Origin: Sphingobacterium pedocola
Lineage (GTDB): Bacteria; Bacteroidota; Bacteroidia; Sphingobacteriales; Sphingobacteriaceae
Direction: 5' to 3'
NCBI RefSeq assembly: GCF_015209965.1
Contig: NZ_MU158689.1
Location: forward strand, 1,290,678-1,354,677
DNA length: 64,000 nt
Part shown: piece by piece, positions 43,383 to 53,223 of the stretch
Layout: each line of letters starts with the position of its first letter
How positions within the stretch are numbered: the stretch's first letter is position 1
Position numbers and translations under genes: made by a program
Notes under the pieces: model-generated
Told to the model about the DNA's origin: nothing
Databases searched by the model: none
Seen by the model: only the letters and a program-made list of their open reading frames with translations

Positions 43383-44051
43383 TTAGTTACTGTCTATTAA
43401 ATGGTTATGATAGGCCACCTCCAGTAATTGGTTGGTACCCAAGTTTTGTTCGTAAATAGGTTGATGAAAATCAACCAGCTTATTAAGCAGATGGATAAGT
43501 TCCATCTTCTCCGATGTACTCAAGTTGCCCGACACCACGCTGGTTGCTTGCCTTATTTTCGCCATTTGACGCTCTAATGCCAGGTTGCCCGCTTCCGTAA
43601 TCGAAATGATCTTACTGCGTTTATCCGCTAATGAGTCAGCTTGTTCTATCCAGCCCTGGGCTAATAGCCGGTTAATAATCTGTATACCGTAAGGTTTTTC
43701 ATGAATGTTACGTTGGATTAGCTGCATTTTGGACATCCCGCCAAATGCCCGTAGATTAATCAAATAAATGAATTCCTCCTGTGTGGAAAAATCAGAACCC
43801 GCTATAGCAGATTTAGAATACGACTTAGCATACCGATTTAGCTGTACCAACAGGGTACTTAGTGCACTTTCTGGACTCCTGCCGTTCTCTTTCCCTTCCC
43901 ATTGTGGATTTTTTTGGGGTAACTCTGTATTATTTTCTACCACCCACGCTATAAAATCCTCTATGCCTACAGGAGCGTCTTTATCTACAATCGATTCGTT
44001 TTCAAACCGTTCGACTAAATTGATAACATCTTTTACCAGTCTATATTTCAT
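43383..44051 (-). CDS. MarR family transcriptional regulator of the carotenoid operon
   Basis: The 222-residue protein has an N-terminal helical extension, then a winged helix: INLRAFGGMSKMQLIQRNIHEKPYGIQIINRLLAQGWIEQADSLADKRSKIISITEAGNLALE. The wing DKRSKIISITEAG is the MarR signature. It is longer than the usual 140-150 residues because of an N-terminal part of about 90 residues. It is the first gene of the crt operon and is likely autoregulatory; the palindrome at 44103-44124 is its probable operator. Confidence 0.88.
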   Translation of the reverse strand: MKYRLVKDVINLVERFENESIVDKDAPVGIEDFIAWVVENNTELPQKNPQWEGKENGRSPESALSTLLVQLNRYAKSYSKSAIAGSDFSTQEEFIYLINLRAFGGMSKMQLIQRNIHEKPYGIQIINRLLAQGWIEQADSLADKRSKIISITEAGNLALERQMAKIRQATSVVSGNLSTSEKMELIHLLNKLVDFHQPIYEQNLGTNQLLEVAYHNHLIDSN

Positions 44052-44078
44052 CTTGACTACTTATTGCAATAATTAGTC

Positions 44079-44124
44079 CAAAAATAAACTAAATAATTTT
44101 ATTTAAGTATAAAAATATACTTAA
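44079..44124 (-). promoter_or_regulatory. crt operon promoter and MarR-type palindrome
   Basis: On the minus strand TATTTTTG at 44079-44086 is a -7 element. TTAAGTATA (44103-44111) and TATACTTAA (44116-44124) form a perfect 9-bp inverted repeat with 4 central bases that covers the expected -33 position. This layout suits repression by the MarR regulator. No TTG stands out at the standard -33 distance. Confidence 0.6.
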
Positions 44125-44156
44125 TTAACAAAAACAAAGTAGCCGCAGCCATACCG

Positions 44157-44201
44157 AAAAGAAAATGCCCCCTATCTTTATTCCGTTAAAAGACAGGAGG
44201 C
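44157..44201 (-). terminator. Terminator of the SusCD-sulfatase operon
   Basis: On the minus strand GCCTCCTGTCTTT pairs with AAAGATAGGGGGC (13 pairs, two G-U) across a 9-base loop, followed by ATTTTCTTTT. It is 42 bases after the sulfatase stop and isolates the crt promoter from the upstream operon. Confidence 0.7.
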
Positions 44202-44242
44202 ATAAACCATAATTGTATTTTTCTTCCGTGGATAGCGTATGC

Positions 44243-45868
44243 TTAGCGACGTTCCACCCCCACTTCATCCGCCCACTTTTGGTAACTTTTTCTCATTTTT
44301 TCGACCACAGCAGGATACTTCGCGCTAAGATTCTGCAATTCTACTGGGTCTTCCGCCAAGTTAAATAATTTGATTTCATCTTTCGGGTATCCGCAAATCA
44401 ATTTCCAAGAGCCGTCTCTCATGGCCCACTTGCCAAAGTGCTCCCAATAGAGCGGTCTTTCTGCTATATCATCTCCATTAAAAGCCGGTAGCAACGAAAT
44501 ACCCCTTAGTTCCGTAATCTCTTGTCGATGGTACTGTTTGGGGTATGTAGCCCCTGCAACGTCGATACAGGTGGCCATAATATCTATTACGTGTCCTACG
44601 ACGTTGGATCGATTATTTTCTTTTTTCGCGATAACCTTAGGCCAGTGGGCAATGAAGGGGGTAATGATTCCGCCTTCCTCCGTGCACGATTTATACATTG
44701 TATAGGGTGTGTTAGATGCGTTGGCCCAAGGTTCATCATAGGCCACATAAGACCCTCTCTGTCCGGGCTTTACTCCAGGAACATTTAATTTTCTCCCGTC
44801 AATGTTTTCAGCGCTGGCTCCGTTGTCCGAAAGAAAGACAATTAGTGTATTATCAAACTTCCCTTGCCGCTTCAACGTTTCCATAATTTTACCTACACCT
44901 TGATCCATTCGATCGACCATCGCGGCATAAACCTCCATCCGATCTGCCCAATCCGCCGGATCCGCTATCGCCTCCCAGTTGGGTATACCTTCCGTACGTG
45001 CAGAAAGTTGATGACGCTGATCCAGCATACCGAGCCGTTGCATCTTTTCGTACCGCTGTGTGCGAATATGTTCCCATCCCTGATCATAGATGCCATCATA
45101 GCGCGCTATATCTTCCTCTAGGGCGTGTAACGGCCAATGTGGCGCTGTGTAGGCGAGGTACAAAAAGAAAGGCGCTTCTTTTTCTCCAATTTCATGCTGC
45201 TCCAGGAATGCGACAGCCGTATCCGTCAATGCATCAGTCATGTAAAAATTGTCTGCAGGCGGAAACCACAGGTCGTTTTGATGTACCATTTGCCTTCTAC
45301 GCGGTTCTTCGACCAGCTCAAAATAACTGCTTGCTCCGCTGATCAAGCCAAAATAGCGGTCAAATCCACGTTTTAAAGGCCAATGCTTCCGATGCTCGCC
45401 TACATGCCATTTTCCAGACATATAGGTCTTATAGCCCACCGCTTTCAAAACTTCAGCCAAAGTCACTGTCTTGTTGTTCAAAAACCCCTGATATGGCCCG
45501 GGCTTGGGTTTGCTCTCCGCTGCACTTACCATTTTTCCCATTCCAGCCTCATGCGGATACACACCCGTTAACAAGGATGCTCTAGAAGGGCAACATCGTG
45601 TTGCGTTGTAGAACGAACGAAACTGAATCCCGTCAGCAGCCAGCTGATCCAGGTTTGGTGTCTTGATCTCACTGCCATAACAGCCGAGATCGGAATAACC
45701 CATATCATCCACCAAAATCACAATGATATTTGGACGGTCACGGTCCATACCTGAAACCTGACCGATAGCCGAATCTGCCGACAATAGGATTACAAAGGCA
45801 AGTATCCATCCATATAGTAATTGTTTTAGCCACGAAATACGGTGTTTGTCTAAAGCTGCGAGTTTCAT
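44243..45868 (-). CDS. Sulfatase (arylsulfatase type, family S1)
   Basis: The 541-residue enzyme has a long N-terminal region with signal peptide (ILAFVILLSADSAIG) and the alkaline-phosphatase-like core NIIVILVDDMGYSDLGCYGSEIKTPNLD. The modification motif CxPSR is C92-C93-P94-S95-R96 in TRCCPSRASLLTG, so Cys92 would become formylglycine and a maturase is needed. LSDNGASAENIDG and the KWHVGEHR loop provide further metal and sulfate ligands. It probably removes sulfate esters from the glycan bound by the SusC/SusD pair. It starts 11 bases after susD. Confidence 0.93.
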   Translation of the reverse strand: MKLAALDKHRISWLKQLLYGWILAFVILLSADSAIGQVSGMDRDRPNIIVILVDDMGYSDLGCYGSEIKTPNLDQLAADGIQFRSFYNATRCCPSRASLLTGVYPHEAGMGKMVSAAESKPKPGPYQGFLNNKTVTLAEVLKAVGYKTYMSGKWHVGEHRKHWPLKRGFDRYFGLISGASSYFELVEEPRRRQMVHQNDLWFPPADNFYMTDALTDTAVAFLEQHEIGEKEAPFFLYLAYTAPHWPLHALEEDIARYDGIYDQGWEHIRTQRYEKMQRLGMLDQRHQLSARTEGIPNWEAIADPADWADRMEVYAAMVDRMDQGVGKIMETLKRQGKFDNTLIVFLSDNGASAENIDGRKLNVPGVKPGQRGSYVAYDEPWANASNTPYTMYKSCTEEGGIITPFIAHWPKVIAKKENNRSNVVGHVIDIMATCIDVAGATYPKQYHRQEITELRGISLLPAFNGDDIAERPLYWEHFGKWAMRDGSWKLICGYPKDEIKLFNLAEDPVELQNLSAKYPAVVEKMRKSYQKWADEVGVERR

Positions 45869-45879
45869 ATTTTCGATGT

Positions 45880-47637
45880 TTAATGATCAATTTCTGTTAA
45901 CGGGGGTAAATTGCGTTCAGCTCCGGCATACCCTTTATTCTGATTGATGATTCCCAGGGTATTGGTATTAATGGCGTCTGCAGGGATCGGGAATAAGACG
46001 TGATATGGGCTAATCCGACATTCAGAAGAACCCCATCTCAAATGTTCCTTATAAAAATTATTAGTTGCCATCACCCTGTCGTACCAAAAATTCCGCTCGC
46101 TGAATTCGTCCAACGAGTAACCATTACGCCCTTCGGCCGCCATAATATACGAAATCCGCACCAATTCTGATTTGCGGTGCTCTTCTGCAAAGAGCTCACG
46201 TGCCCGTTCGTCCAGTATAAATTCTATTGTGACATCGCCAGCGGCAATTTCACCCGCATCCGCCCGGCGTCTTATGCTATTAAGATCTGCAGCAGACAGG
46301 TCCATTCTCCCAAGCCAGTAATACGCCTCGGCACGTAATAAATAGGTCTCCGCAGAGCGGTACACATAATAGTCCCCCTGTCCTCCATTTGGCGGCTGAT
46401 CCGTTGTCGCTTGCGGCACAAACGTTTTATAAAACGGAAAAGAGTGATAATGTTGGAAGGTGTCTACAATTGCAGCAAAGTTACGGGGATCAATGGGCTT
46501 ACCGAAATCCCGTGATGCAGGGTTATTGTAAAGCAGTTCTTCTTGTAGTACCCAATTACCATCCTTTCGTCTCAGGTCGTTGTCATCTTTCCACACCTCA
46601 TAAAGGTAATAATTAGAAGGCCGAAGATTAGAATTACCGCGGCCAAGCGAATCATAGGTTGCGCCGCGATCTAGCGTACCCCGTGCTGCCCTGCTATCCA
46701 ATACGCGGGCGTTCCACCACGCAGGGTGGTAATTGCGCATCGTATGGAGACCACCTGTACGCACCTCATCCGGTAAATCATTTCTATCCAATACACCCAA
46801 GATAGTTTCGGTATTAGCGGCGTTATGTACGTTTACCGGACGGTGTAAATCCCAGAACAAGTTGCGCGATGGAGCAGCTTCAACTTCAGGTCCGAACCGT
46901 TCGCGCATCAGTGGATGCTTCGCGATTACATCAGCAGCCATATCGACCGCCTTTTCATACGCTCTATTCGCAAGATATATCTTCGTCAGCAAATGTTTAC
47001 CTGCCGATCGACTTGGCACTCCTTGCCGCATCTGTTCAGGAAGCCACTGTACCGCAAATTCCATTTCCTGTTGCATACGATCCAAGATCGTCCAACGGGA
47101 ATGCGTAAAAAAGTCGAGCTTCGCTTCCAGCAATTCCTTGTCGATATACGGTACATCACCAAATTGATTGACCAGTAAATAATACCAATATGCCCGGTGA
47201 AAGTAAGCTTCCGCTAAAATTTCATTCCGATCCTGTTCGCTGCTCCAAGTGATATCATCGATTCGGGACACGAGGCTGTTTACGACACGTATCGGTCTGT
47301 ACGCCCATTGAAAATTATCGAGCACGTAGTAGTTTCCGTCCGCATTGGGCGTGAGCTGTAGGTTCATATTCCGTATACCATTGTCATTCAATGGCCCAGC
47401 TACGCCCAATTCGGTAAAAATAGATTCTGACACCACGGTGTTTAGCTCCCCGTAAAACGAATTTCGGAGATTCTTCCGCGCGGTAACCAGCATAGATTCA
47501 AATCCTTCTTTGTTAATCAGCAGGTTTTCAGGCGCGTAAAACGATAGCGGTTCCGGTTTCAGCCATTCTTTGGAACATGAGATAACTGCGCTGCCGCTTA
47601 TCAACACAACTATACTATATAAAATTCTTTTTTTCAT
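45880..47637 (-). CDS. SusD/RagB family lipoprotein (sulfatase locus)
   Basis: I start at ATG 47637, which opens the lipoprotein signal MKKRILYSIVVLISGSAVISC; the longer frame from 47772 overlaps susC. The 585-residue product has SusD helical-repeat segments (DRNEILAEAYFHRAYWYYLLVNQFGDVP, YLLRAEAYYWLGRMDLSAADLNSIRRRADAG, ERARELFAEEHRKSELVRISY). It binds the polysaccharide at the surface. It is coupled to susC by a gap of 22 bases. Confidence 0.94.
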   Translation of the reverse strand: MKKRILYSIVVLISGSAVISCSKEWLKPEPLSFYAPENLLINKEGFESMLVTARKNLRNSFYGELNTVVSESIFTELGVAGPLNDNGIRNMNLQLTPNADGNYYVLDNFQWAYRPIRVVNSLVSRIDDITWSSEQDRNEILAEAYFHRAYWYYLLVNQFGDVPYIDKELLEAKLDFFTHSRWTILDRMQQEMEFAVQWLPEQMRQGVPSRSAGKHLLTKIYLANRAYEKAVDMAADVIAKHPLMRERFGPEVEAAPSRNLFWDLHRPVNVHNAANTETILGVLDRNDLPDEVRTGGLHTMRNYHPAWWNARVLDSRAARGTLDRGATYDSLGRGNSNLRPSNYYLYEVWKDDNDLRRKDGNWVLQEELLYNNPASRDFGKPIDPRNFAAIVDTFQHYHSFPFYKTFVPQATTDQPPNGGQGDYYVYRSAETYLLRAEAYYWLGRMDLSAADLNSIRRRADAGEIAAGDVTIEFILDERARELFAEEHRKSELVRISYIMAAEGRNGYSLDEFSERNFWYDRVMATNNFYKEHLRWGSSECRISPYHVLFPIPADAINTNTLGIINQNKGYAGAERNLPPLTEIDH

Positions 47638-47659
47638 TTTATTAATACTAAGAGATAAA

Positions 47660-50600
47660 CTAAAACGATGCATTGAGTCCGAGTGTAAAAATCCGAGGCA
47701 TTGGACTATTTTGTGATTCGGGATCCCAGCCAGACCACTTGCTCCAGGTGAGCAAATTGCGTGCACTCGCAAAAAATCTAAGCTGGTTTACAGATACTTT
47801 CTCCAATATTTGTTGCGGCATGCGATAGCCTATCGCAGCATCCTGCAGCCGTAGAAAACTGCGGGACTCGTACATATTTATTCCGCCTTCAAACAGCCGG
47901 TAATTCACATTAAGACGCGGATGTGTATTCGATCTATTTTCTGCTGTCCAATATGGGATATCCAGTGTATTGGCCCGGTCATAGATATTTGAGCTCGAGT
48001 GATTAAAATCACCGCGCTCACCGATGTGTCCCAAATCGGCACGAACGAAGATGTTGAGATCAAAATATGTTAAGAAATTAAAATCATTACGCCAGCCCAG
48101 CGTGTATCGTGGTTGGCGCCAACCTATAAACTGTTTATCATCAAACTGTCGGTATGCGCCATCTGCATTAACATCTTCCACACGGTATTCTCCCGGTCGC
48201 ATTCCATATTGCCCAGCTGCATCCGCTTCTTCCTCCTGCCATATGCCCTGTATGCGGTAATCCCACACGCGATCCAGCGCCTCTCCCGGAAAATAGCCAT
48301 TAGCGTAATCGGGTACCTCTCTTGTTACCGTCTGCCCATTCACTTCCTCCTCGATCATATCTCCCCAAAGGCGGTTTATACGGTTACGGTTCAGTGAAAA
48401 CACCAGACTACTGCGCCAGGTTAGATTTTCCTTCTTCACCAACTGCCCTTCCACCGTTGCATTTATGCCTCTATTGAAGAGTTCTCCCAAATTGGTTGTT
48501 ACCGATTCGTAGCCAATTATCCGAGGTAGCCTACGGTCTAGTAACAAGTCGTATGTTGTTCCTTGATAAGCGTCTAACGTTACCGTAAGCTTTCTTTCAA
48601 AAGCAGTTAAGTCTACGCCGATATTGTACGCTTCGGTCCCCTCCCATTTCAAGTTGGGGTTCGCCATCGAGCTATTTGTCAAGCCGACCACGACATTCGT
48701 GCCATCGAAATATGGATTGCGGGATAGATTAGAAAGAGCCGCATAGGTAGGTACATCCCTGTTACCATTTACTCCCCAGGAAAAACGCATCTTCAGATCA
48801 TCTACCCAAGCAACATTGAAAAATTGTTCCTGCGACAATCTCCAGGCAAATGCGGCAGATGGAAAGAAACCCCTCGGGTGATTTTGACCAAATGCCGAGA
48901 ATCCGTCCCTACGCCACGAAAAGGTGAAGAGATAACGTTCGTCATAATTGTAGTTCATCCGCGCCATTAGCGCATCACCCGTGCGTACCCGGTCATTATT
49001 ATTGATAGAGGGGTTTGCGCCGTACTGTAGTCCGTGCCAAGACAGATTTTCATTGGGACCAAAGTTCTCATTTTCCTGGAAGGACTGTTGTATCTGTAAC
49101 TTTTCTGCATTGATTAAGAACGTAAAATCGACCGCATGTTTATTAAACCGTTGCGACCATGTCAAGATATTGTCCAACATCCATTCGTATGAATGTTCAT
49201 CCGATCGATTTCCATATCCATTTTGGCGTCTAATCCCGCCCTCCATGGTAGTCGACGGCCAAAAATTATAATTTTTTTCAGTCACCAAGCGGTTCTGAAA
49301 TGATGCTCGGTATTTGATACCGAAGGGCAACTTCAATTCGGCATAGAACGTGGCAAACAGGCGATTATTTTTAACGTATTGATCCTTGTAATATGCATCT
49401 AAGAATTCGTTTGGAAATGACGGATCTTCCTGCGGGAACCTGACCAACATGCCATCCTCGTCGTCAAATCGGCCATACGGACTTAAGCGGTTTATTCCGC
49501 CGGCTGGTACCGAACTGTTGTCTGAGCTCGCAAACTGTGCATTCATTCCAACTTTGAAAAAGTTTGCCACATCACCCTCCAGGTTTAAACGTGTTCGCCA
49601 GGTCTTGATCCGATCGCCGTAAATAATTCCTTCATTATCGGTATAGCCTGTAGACAAGTAGTAGTTCACTCTAGATCCTTTTCCGGAAAGTGCTATATCA
49701 GAATTATGCCTCAGCCCCTGCTGCATCCGCTTGTCGTACCAATCGATAATGCGGCCTTGTTGAAATCCTTCGATTTCCGTACTGTTAAGGCGCAGCCTTT
49801 TCAACCACTCCACCGTGTTATCGTCATCGACATTATTGCTGTAGCCTCTCCATTGCTCCAGCGATACATTGGCTGGTAGCTGATCCGGATTCATATAATA
49901 GCCTTCCGCATCACGTGGTGCCATTTGCTGCATCAAATCTTCCCTAAATCGCAGATAACCTGCAGCATCGAAAGGCTTGTAATCGTTGGATGTCGAGGCA
50001 AGGCCCCACATCGAGGATACCGTTACCGTCGGCACATCACTTGTACCCCGTTTGGTCGTCACAATGATGACGCCGGAAGCAGCCCTCGAACCGTATACTG
50101 CTGCAGAGCTAGCGTCTTGTAACACATCAATGGTGGCAATATCAAACGGGTTAATATCCTGTAAAGCACCGTTGTAGATTACTCCATCCAATACGATCAG
50201 TGGACTTGTCCCTGCGGTAATGGAATTAGCGCCCCGTACTTCTAGCGATGCACCGCCTCCGGCTCCGGTTGACTGGCTGCTGGCAATACCGGCTACCGTA
50301 CCGCTGAGGAATTCGCTCAGGTTGGTGGCCGATTGCGTTTCGAAATCGCGCGCATCAATACGTGAAATCGCCCCGGTGAGGTCGCTCTTTTTTTGCGTAC
50401 CGTATCCCACGACCACCGCCTCTTCCAGATCATTGACAGCAGGTCGCATCGTAATTTCCAGCTTAGACCGCCCATTGATCGTAACCTCCTGCGGTTCAAA
50501 GCCCACAAGAGAGAATACCAATATTCGTCCGTTAGCTGGTATCTCGATCATAAAATTTCCATCGGCGTCTGTTTGCGTCGCCATGGAAAAATTTTTGAGC

Positions 50601-51082
50601 GAGACTGTAGCCCCTTCCAAAGGCAGCCCTTTTTCATCAAGCACCCGTCCGCTGAGGCCGATTTGACGTGTCGCTATCGGTTCCGTGACCGCATGAAGTG
50701 TATTTAGGTTTGCTTTTTTTGCCGTGGTCTTAGGCCGAACCAGTACGGTCCGGTTCCGAACCGCGTAATCGAGCGGCTGCCCAGCAAAGCATACCGCTAG
50801 GGCGTGCTCCAAGCTAGCGTTAGATAATTTCACACTTACCGGGCGGGCTTGCTTCAAGTCTTGATCCGCATATACAAAATCAAAACCGCTTTGCTCGCTC
50901 AGCACCTTCACGATCTCTCGTAACGGAGTGCTTTTTTTATTTATCGTGATCTGTGCCATTGATTCTGCAGAAACCTGCATCATTAGCACAGTTAATAAGA
51001 ATACTGTTATGCGCATCACTTTCCATATTTGCCGGTAGATTGATGTATTACAGCATACTACCTGAGTATAGTTTATAATCAT
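47660..51082 (-). CDS. SusC/RagA TonB receptor with STN signalling domain (sulfatase locus)
   Basis: I start at ATG 51082, giving about 1140 residues. After the signal (RITVFLLTVLMMQVSAESMA) comes the STN domain (STPLREIVKVLSEQSGFDFVYAD, ARPVSVKLSNASLEHALAVCFAGQPLDY), then a CarboxypepD_reg-like domain, the TonB box region DLEEAVVVGYGTQKK, plug and barrel ending LGLNASF. The STN domain contacts an anti-sigma factor in the periplasm; the adjacent FecR and sigma genes make this a surface-signalling transducer receptor. It transports the oligosaccharide bound by SusD. Confidence 0.95.
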   Translation of the reverse strand: MIINYTQVVCCNTSIYRQIWKVMRITVFLLTVLMMQVSAESMAQITINKKSTPLREIVKVLSEQSGFDFVYADQDLKQARPVSVKLSNASLEHALAVCFAGQPLDYAVRNRTVLVRPKTTAKKANLNTLHAVTEPIATRQIGLSGRVLDEKGLPLEGATVSLKNFSMATQTDADGNFMIEIPANGRILVFSLVGFEPQEVTINGRSKLEITMRPAVNDLEEAVVVGYGTQKKSDLTGAISRIDARDFETQSATNLSEFLSGTVAGIASSQSTGAGGGASLEVRGANSITAGTSPLIVLDGVIYNGALQDINPFDIATIDVLQDASSAAVYGSRAASGVIIVTTKRGTSDVPTVTVSSMWGLASTSNDYKPFDAAGYLRFREDLMQQMAPRDAEGYYMNPDQLPANVSLEQWRGYSNNVDDDNTVEWLKRLRLNSTEIEGFQQGRIIDWYDKRMQQGLRHNSDIALSGKGSRVNYYLSTGYTDNEGIIYGDRIKTWRTRLNLEGDVANFFKVGMNAQFASSDNSSVPAGGINRLSPYGRFDDEDGMLVRFPQEDPSFPNEFLDAYYKDQYVKNNRLFATFYAELKLPFGIKYRASFQNRLVTEKNYNFWPSTTMEGGIRRQNGYGNRSDEHSYEWMLDNILTWSQRFNKHAVDFTFLINAEKLQIQQSFQENENFGPNENLSWHGLQYGANPSINNNDRVRTGDALMARMNYNYDERYLFTFSWRRDGFSAFGQNHPRGFFPSAAFAWRLSQEQFFNVAWVDDLKMRFSWGVNGNRDVPTYAALSNLSRNPYFDGTNVVVGLTNSSMANPNLKWEGTEAYNIGVDLTAFERKLTVTLDAYQGTTYDLLLDRRLPRIIGYESVTTNLGELFNRGINATVEGQLVKKENLTWRSSLVFSLNRNRINRLWGDMIEEEVNGQTVTREVPDYANGYFPGEALDRVWDYRIQGIWQEEEADAAGQYGMRPGEYRVEDVNADGAYRQFDDKQFIGWRQPRYTLGWRNDFNFLTYFDLNIFVRADLGHIGERGDFNHSSSNIYDRANTLDIPYWTAENRSNTHPRLNVNYRLFEGGINMYESRSFLRLQDAAIGYRMPQQILEKVSVNQLRFFASARNLLTWSKWSGWDPESQNSPMPRIFTLGLNASF

Positions 51083-51156
51083 TAACTTTGTAGTGTTTGG
51101 TTTATTCGTAGTTTTAGTTTTACACAAATTTTAAAAAGGAATTGGCCAAATCTATC

Positions 51157-51189
51157 GGCGGAAGGGGTCTCAAGCACTTCCGCCTTTTT
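51157..51189. terminator. Hairpin between fecR and susC
   Basis: GGCGGAAG (51157-51164) and CTTCCGCC (51177-51184), loop 12 bases, are followed by TTTTT on the + strand. The genes on both sides lie on the minus strand, so it faces against them. It may act as a partial attenuator or as a terminator for antisense transcription. Confidence 0.45.
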
Positions 51190-51217
51190 GTTGGCTCTCC
51201 TTTACAGGTGAGCTTTT

Positions 51218-52360
51218 TTACATCACGATTACCCTCCTTCCCACTATCTCAAACTTCACCGCCTGCGTAAAGCCGATCTTGTCGAGGATTCCAGATATAT
51301 GCTCATATCGACCAACCGATCCGGTAAACGTGCCGTACGATCGATCGCCCTGATAGACGATTTCTACGTCGTACCAACGTGCCAGTGTTTTCAAGATATT
51401 TTCCAAGGGTTCTTCCTCAAAGACGAACTTCCCCTCCTTCCATGCTGTAAATTGCCTTACATTGACATTATTGACTTGCAGCCCATTGTTTTGAAGCAAG
51501 GATTGCTGTCCAGGGCGTAGGGAGCGAGATACGTCGTCGTTTGTACTACCTGTATTACTTAACGCCACATTTACCTGACCTTCGACAAGGGTAGTGCGTG
51601 TTGCTTTATCGTCCGAATAAGCCGAAATGTTAAATTGGGTTCCCAACACTTCGACCGTCTGCCCGTGCGATTGCACGAGGAATGGCACATTAGCCCCAGT
51701 GCCCTTAACATCGGGCAACACCATTTTCGTTACATCAAAATAGGCTTCGCCTTCCAGATATACGCGACGCTCCTTGTTGCCGAACTGGGCGGGATAGCGT
51801 AATGAGGATGCGGCATTCAGCCATACCCGCGTTCCATCCGGCAATGTGATCTGATACTGCCCACCCCGTGGCGTCTGTAAAGTGAGCATTTGCCCCTCCT
51901 TTACCGAGCTGACTAATTGCCCATCTTCGTATTTAATGGAATCGCCGACAACAATACCATCGTGAATATCGCTCAACGCAATCTCCTTTCCATCTTCCAG
52001 CGTTAAAGTCGCGCTATTCCCTCCAGGTACAATGCTATCGCGTTGCGTTATTGTAGGATATTGCTCCACAGCGTTGGGCATATAAAACCATAGCGCACAA
52101 CCCACCACAAGCGCCACTGCAGCAGCATAATACCAGCTTGGCACCATCTTACGCGCAGGTATCTTCTTCGTACGGTGCTTGTCGATACCTTGTTTGATTC
52201 TATTCTTCAACATCGTACGATCTTTTTCCGTCAGTTGTTTTAGCACATCCTCATCCTTTTCGAATAGCCGATAATACACATCCAAAAAATGCTGTTCTTC
52301 GGATGTTGCTTTACCGCTGCGATATTTCGCGAGAATTTCTAAAAAGGTTTTCTTATCCAT
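51218..52360 (-). CDS. FecR family anti-sigma factor
   Basis: The 380-residue protein (ATG 52360; ATG 52366 is also possible) has an N-terminal cytoplasmic segment (FLEILAKYRSGKATSEEQHFLDVYY) that should hold the sigma factor, one membrane helix (WYYAAAVALVVGCALWFYM, about 80-97) and a periplasmic FecR domain (TPRGGQYQITLPDGTRVWLNAASSLRYP, VYLEGEAYFDV, FVFEEEPLENILKTLARWYD) that should contact the STN of the receptor. It lies between the sigma factor and the receptor. Confidence 0.93.
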   Translation of the reverse strand: MDKKTFLEILAKYRSGKATSEEQHFLDVYYRLFEKDEDVLKQLTEKDRTMLKNRIKQGIDKHRTKKIPARKMVPSWYYAAAVALVVGCALWFYMPNAVEQYPTITQRDSIVPGGNSATLTLEDGKEIALSDIHDGIVVGDSIKYEDGQLVSSVKEGQMLTLQTPRGGQYQITLPDGTRVWLNAASSLRYPAQFGNKERRVYLEGEAYFDVTKMVLPDVKGTGANVPFLVQSHGQTVEVLGTQFNISAYSDDKATRTTLVEGQVNVALSNTGSTNDDVSRSLRPGQQSLLQNNGLQVNNVNVRQFTAWKEGKFVFEEEPLENILKTLARWYDVEIVYQGDRSYGTFTGSVGRYEHISGILDKIGFTQAVKFEIVGRRVIVM

Positions 52361-52507
52361 GATCATTGAGGTTTACATGAATAAGACCGGCTAAGACCAC
52401 CTTTTCCCGAATGTTTTTTATTTTTTTTGAATTAATATCTAACGCCCGCTGTATCAACAACCTATATTATTTCGAGATCTGGAGCAATCGAAAAATTAGA
52501 GTATAGA

Positions 52508-53074
52508 TTATAGAAATTTGCTGATAATGAGTACCAATGTGAGCGAAGAGCGTAACTGTGCAAGTGCTAAACTCAACTGGTTTTGGACTGTTTTGCGGTT
52601 CATGTTCAGCTGTTTTGCTATTTCTGCCGTATCCATTTCCTGTTCGTACCGCATTCTATAGATGGTCTGCTGTCTGGTACCTAAGGAGCTGATCAGCGCT
52701 TCGGCTATTTCAACCAGTTCTTTATCCAGTAACGGGGCATCACTATATTCCGTCGAAGCGCGGAATTCGACTAAAAGCTCAGCTATGGGCACGTAACGCT
52801 TTTCTTTCTCAAACCATTTCAACACCCTGTTTTTAACTGCTGTGTAGAGATAGCCCCGCACGTTGTCGATGCATATTTCATCCATCTGATCCCATAATGC
52901 CACAAAAATATCCTGGGTAATATTTTCTGCTATGTCATATTGCCGGCATCGTATAAAGGCCTGCTCAAATACGTACTCCCAATGCGCTTCATAAAACGCA
53001 TTAAAAGCATGTTCATCCTGTTTTTGATTGCGGGATAAGAAATTTAGCGAAGTCTGAGATTTATAATCGGGCAT
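52508..53074 (-). CDS. ECF sigma factor, FecI-type (sulfatase locus)
   Basis: The 188-residue protein has sigma region 2 (FNAFYEAHWEYVFEQAFIRC, AENITQDIFVALWDQMDE, RGYLYTAVKNRVLKWF) and region 4 (LGTRQQTIYRMRYEQEMDTAEIAKQLNMNRKTVQNQLSLALAQLRSSL), so it is complete. With the FecR gene 141 bases downstream it should turn on the SusC-SusD-sulfatase genes when the receptor is loaded. A -7 consensus for the minus strand lies at 53101-53108 (TATGTTTG). Confidence 0.93.
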   Translation of the reverse strand: MPDYKSQTSLNFLSRNQKQDEHAFNAFYEAHWEYVFEQAFIRCRQYDIAENITQDIFVALWDQMDEICIDNVRGYLYTAVKNRVLKWFEKEKRYVPIAELLVEFRASTEYSDAPLLDKELVEIAEALISSLGTRQQTIYRMRYEQEMDTAEIAKQLNMNRKTVQNQLSLALAQLRSSLTLVLIISKFL

Positions 53075-53100
53075 GAATACAATTTGCCATTATGTTAAGG

Positions 53101-53108
53101 CAAACATA
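53101..53108 (-). promoter_or_regulatory. -7 element of the FecI-type sigma gene
   Basis: TATGTTTG on the minus strand matches TAnnTTTG, 27 bases before the ATG at 53074. A convincing -33 TTG at 19 bases was not found. Confidence 0.45.
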
Positions 53109-53223
53109 AAAAATAAATTTGAAAATTACAGATCTTAATCCCTTTTCACTACAACATTCCGACTTTTGGCTACATCTGTTTTTAGATTTCTATCGAACTT
53201 TGTTTCAACAAAAAATCATAAAA

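Noticed and set aside
47638..47772. Longer N-terminus for the second SusD
   Set aside because: It would overlap the end of susC and lose the lipoprotein signal at the true start.
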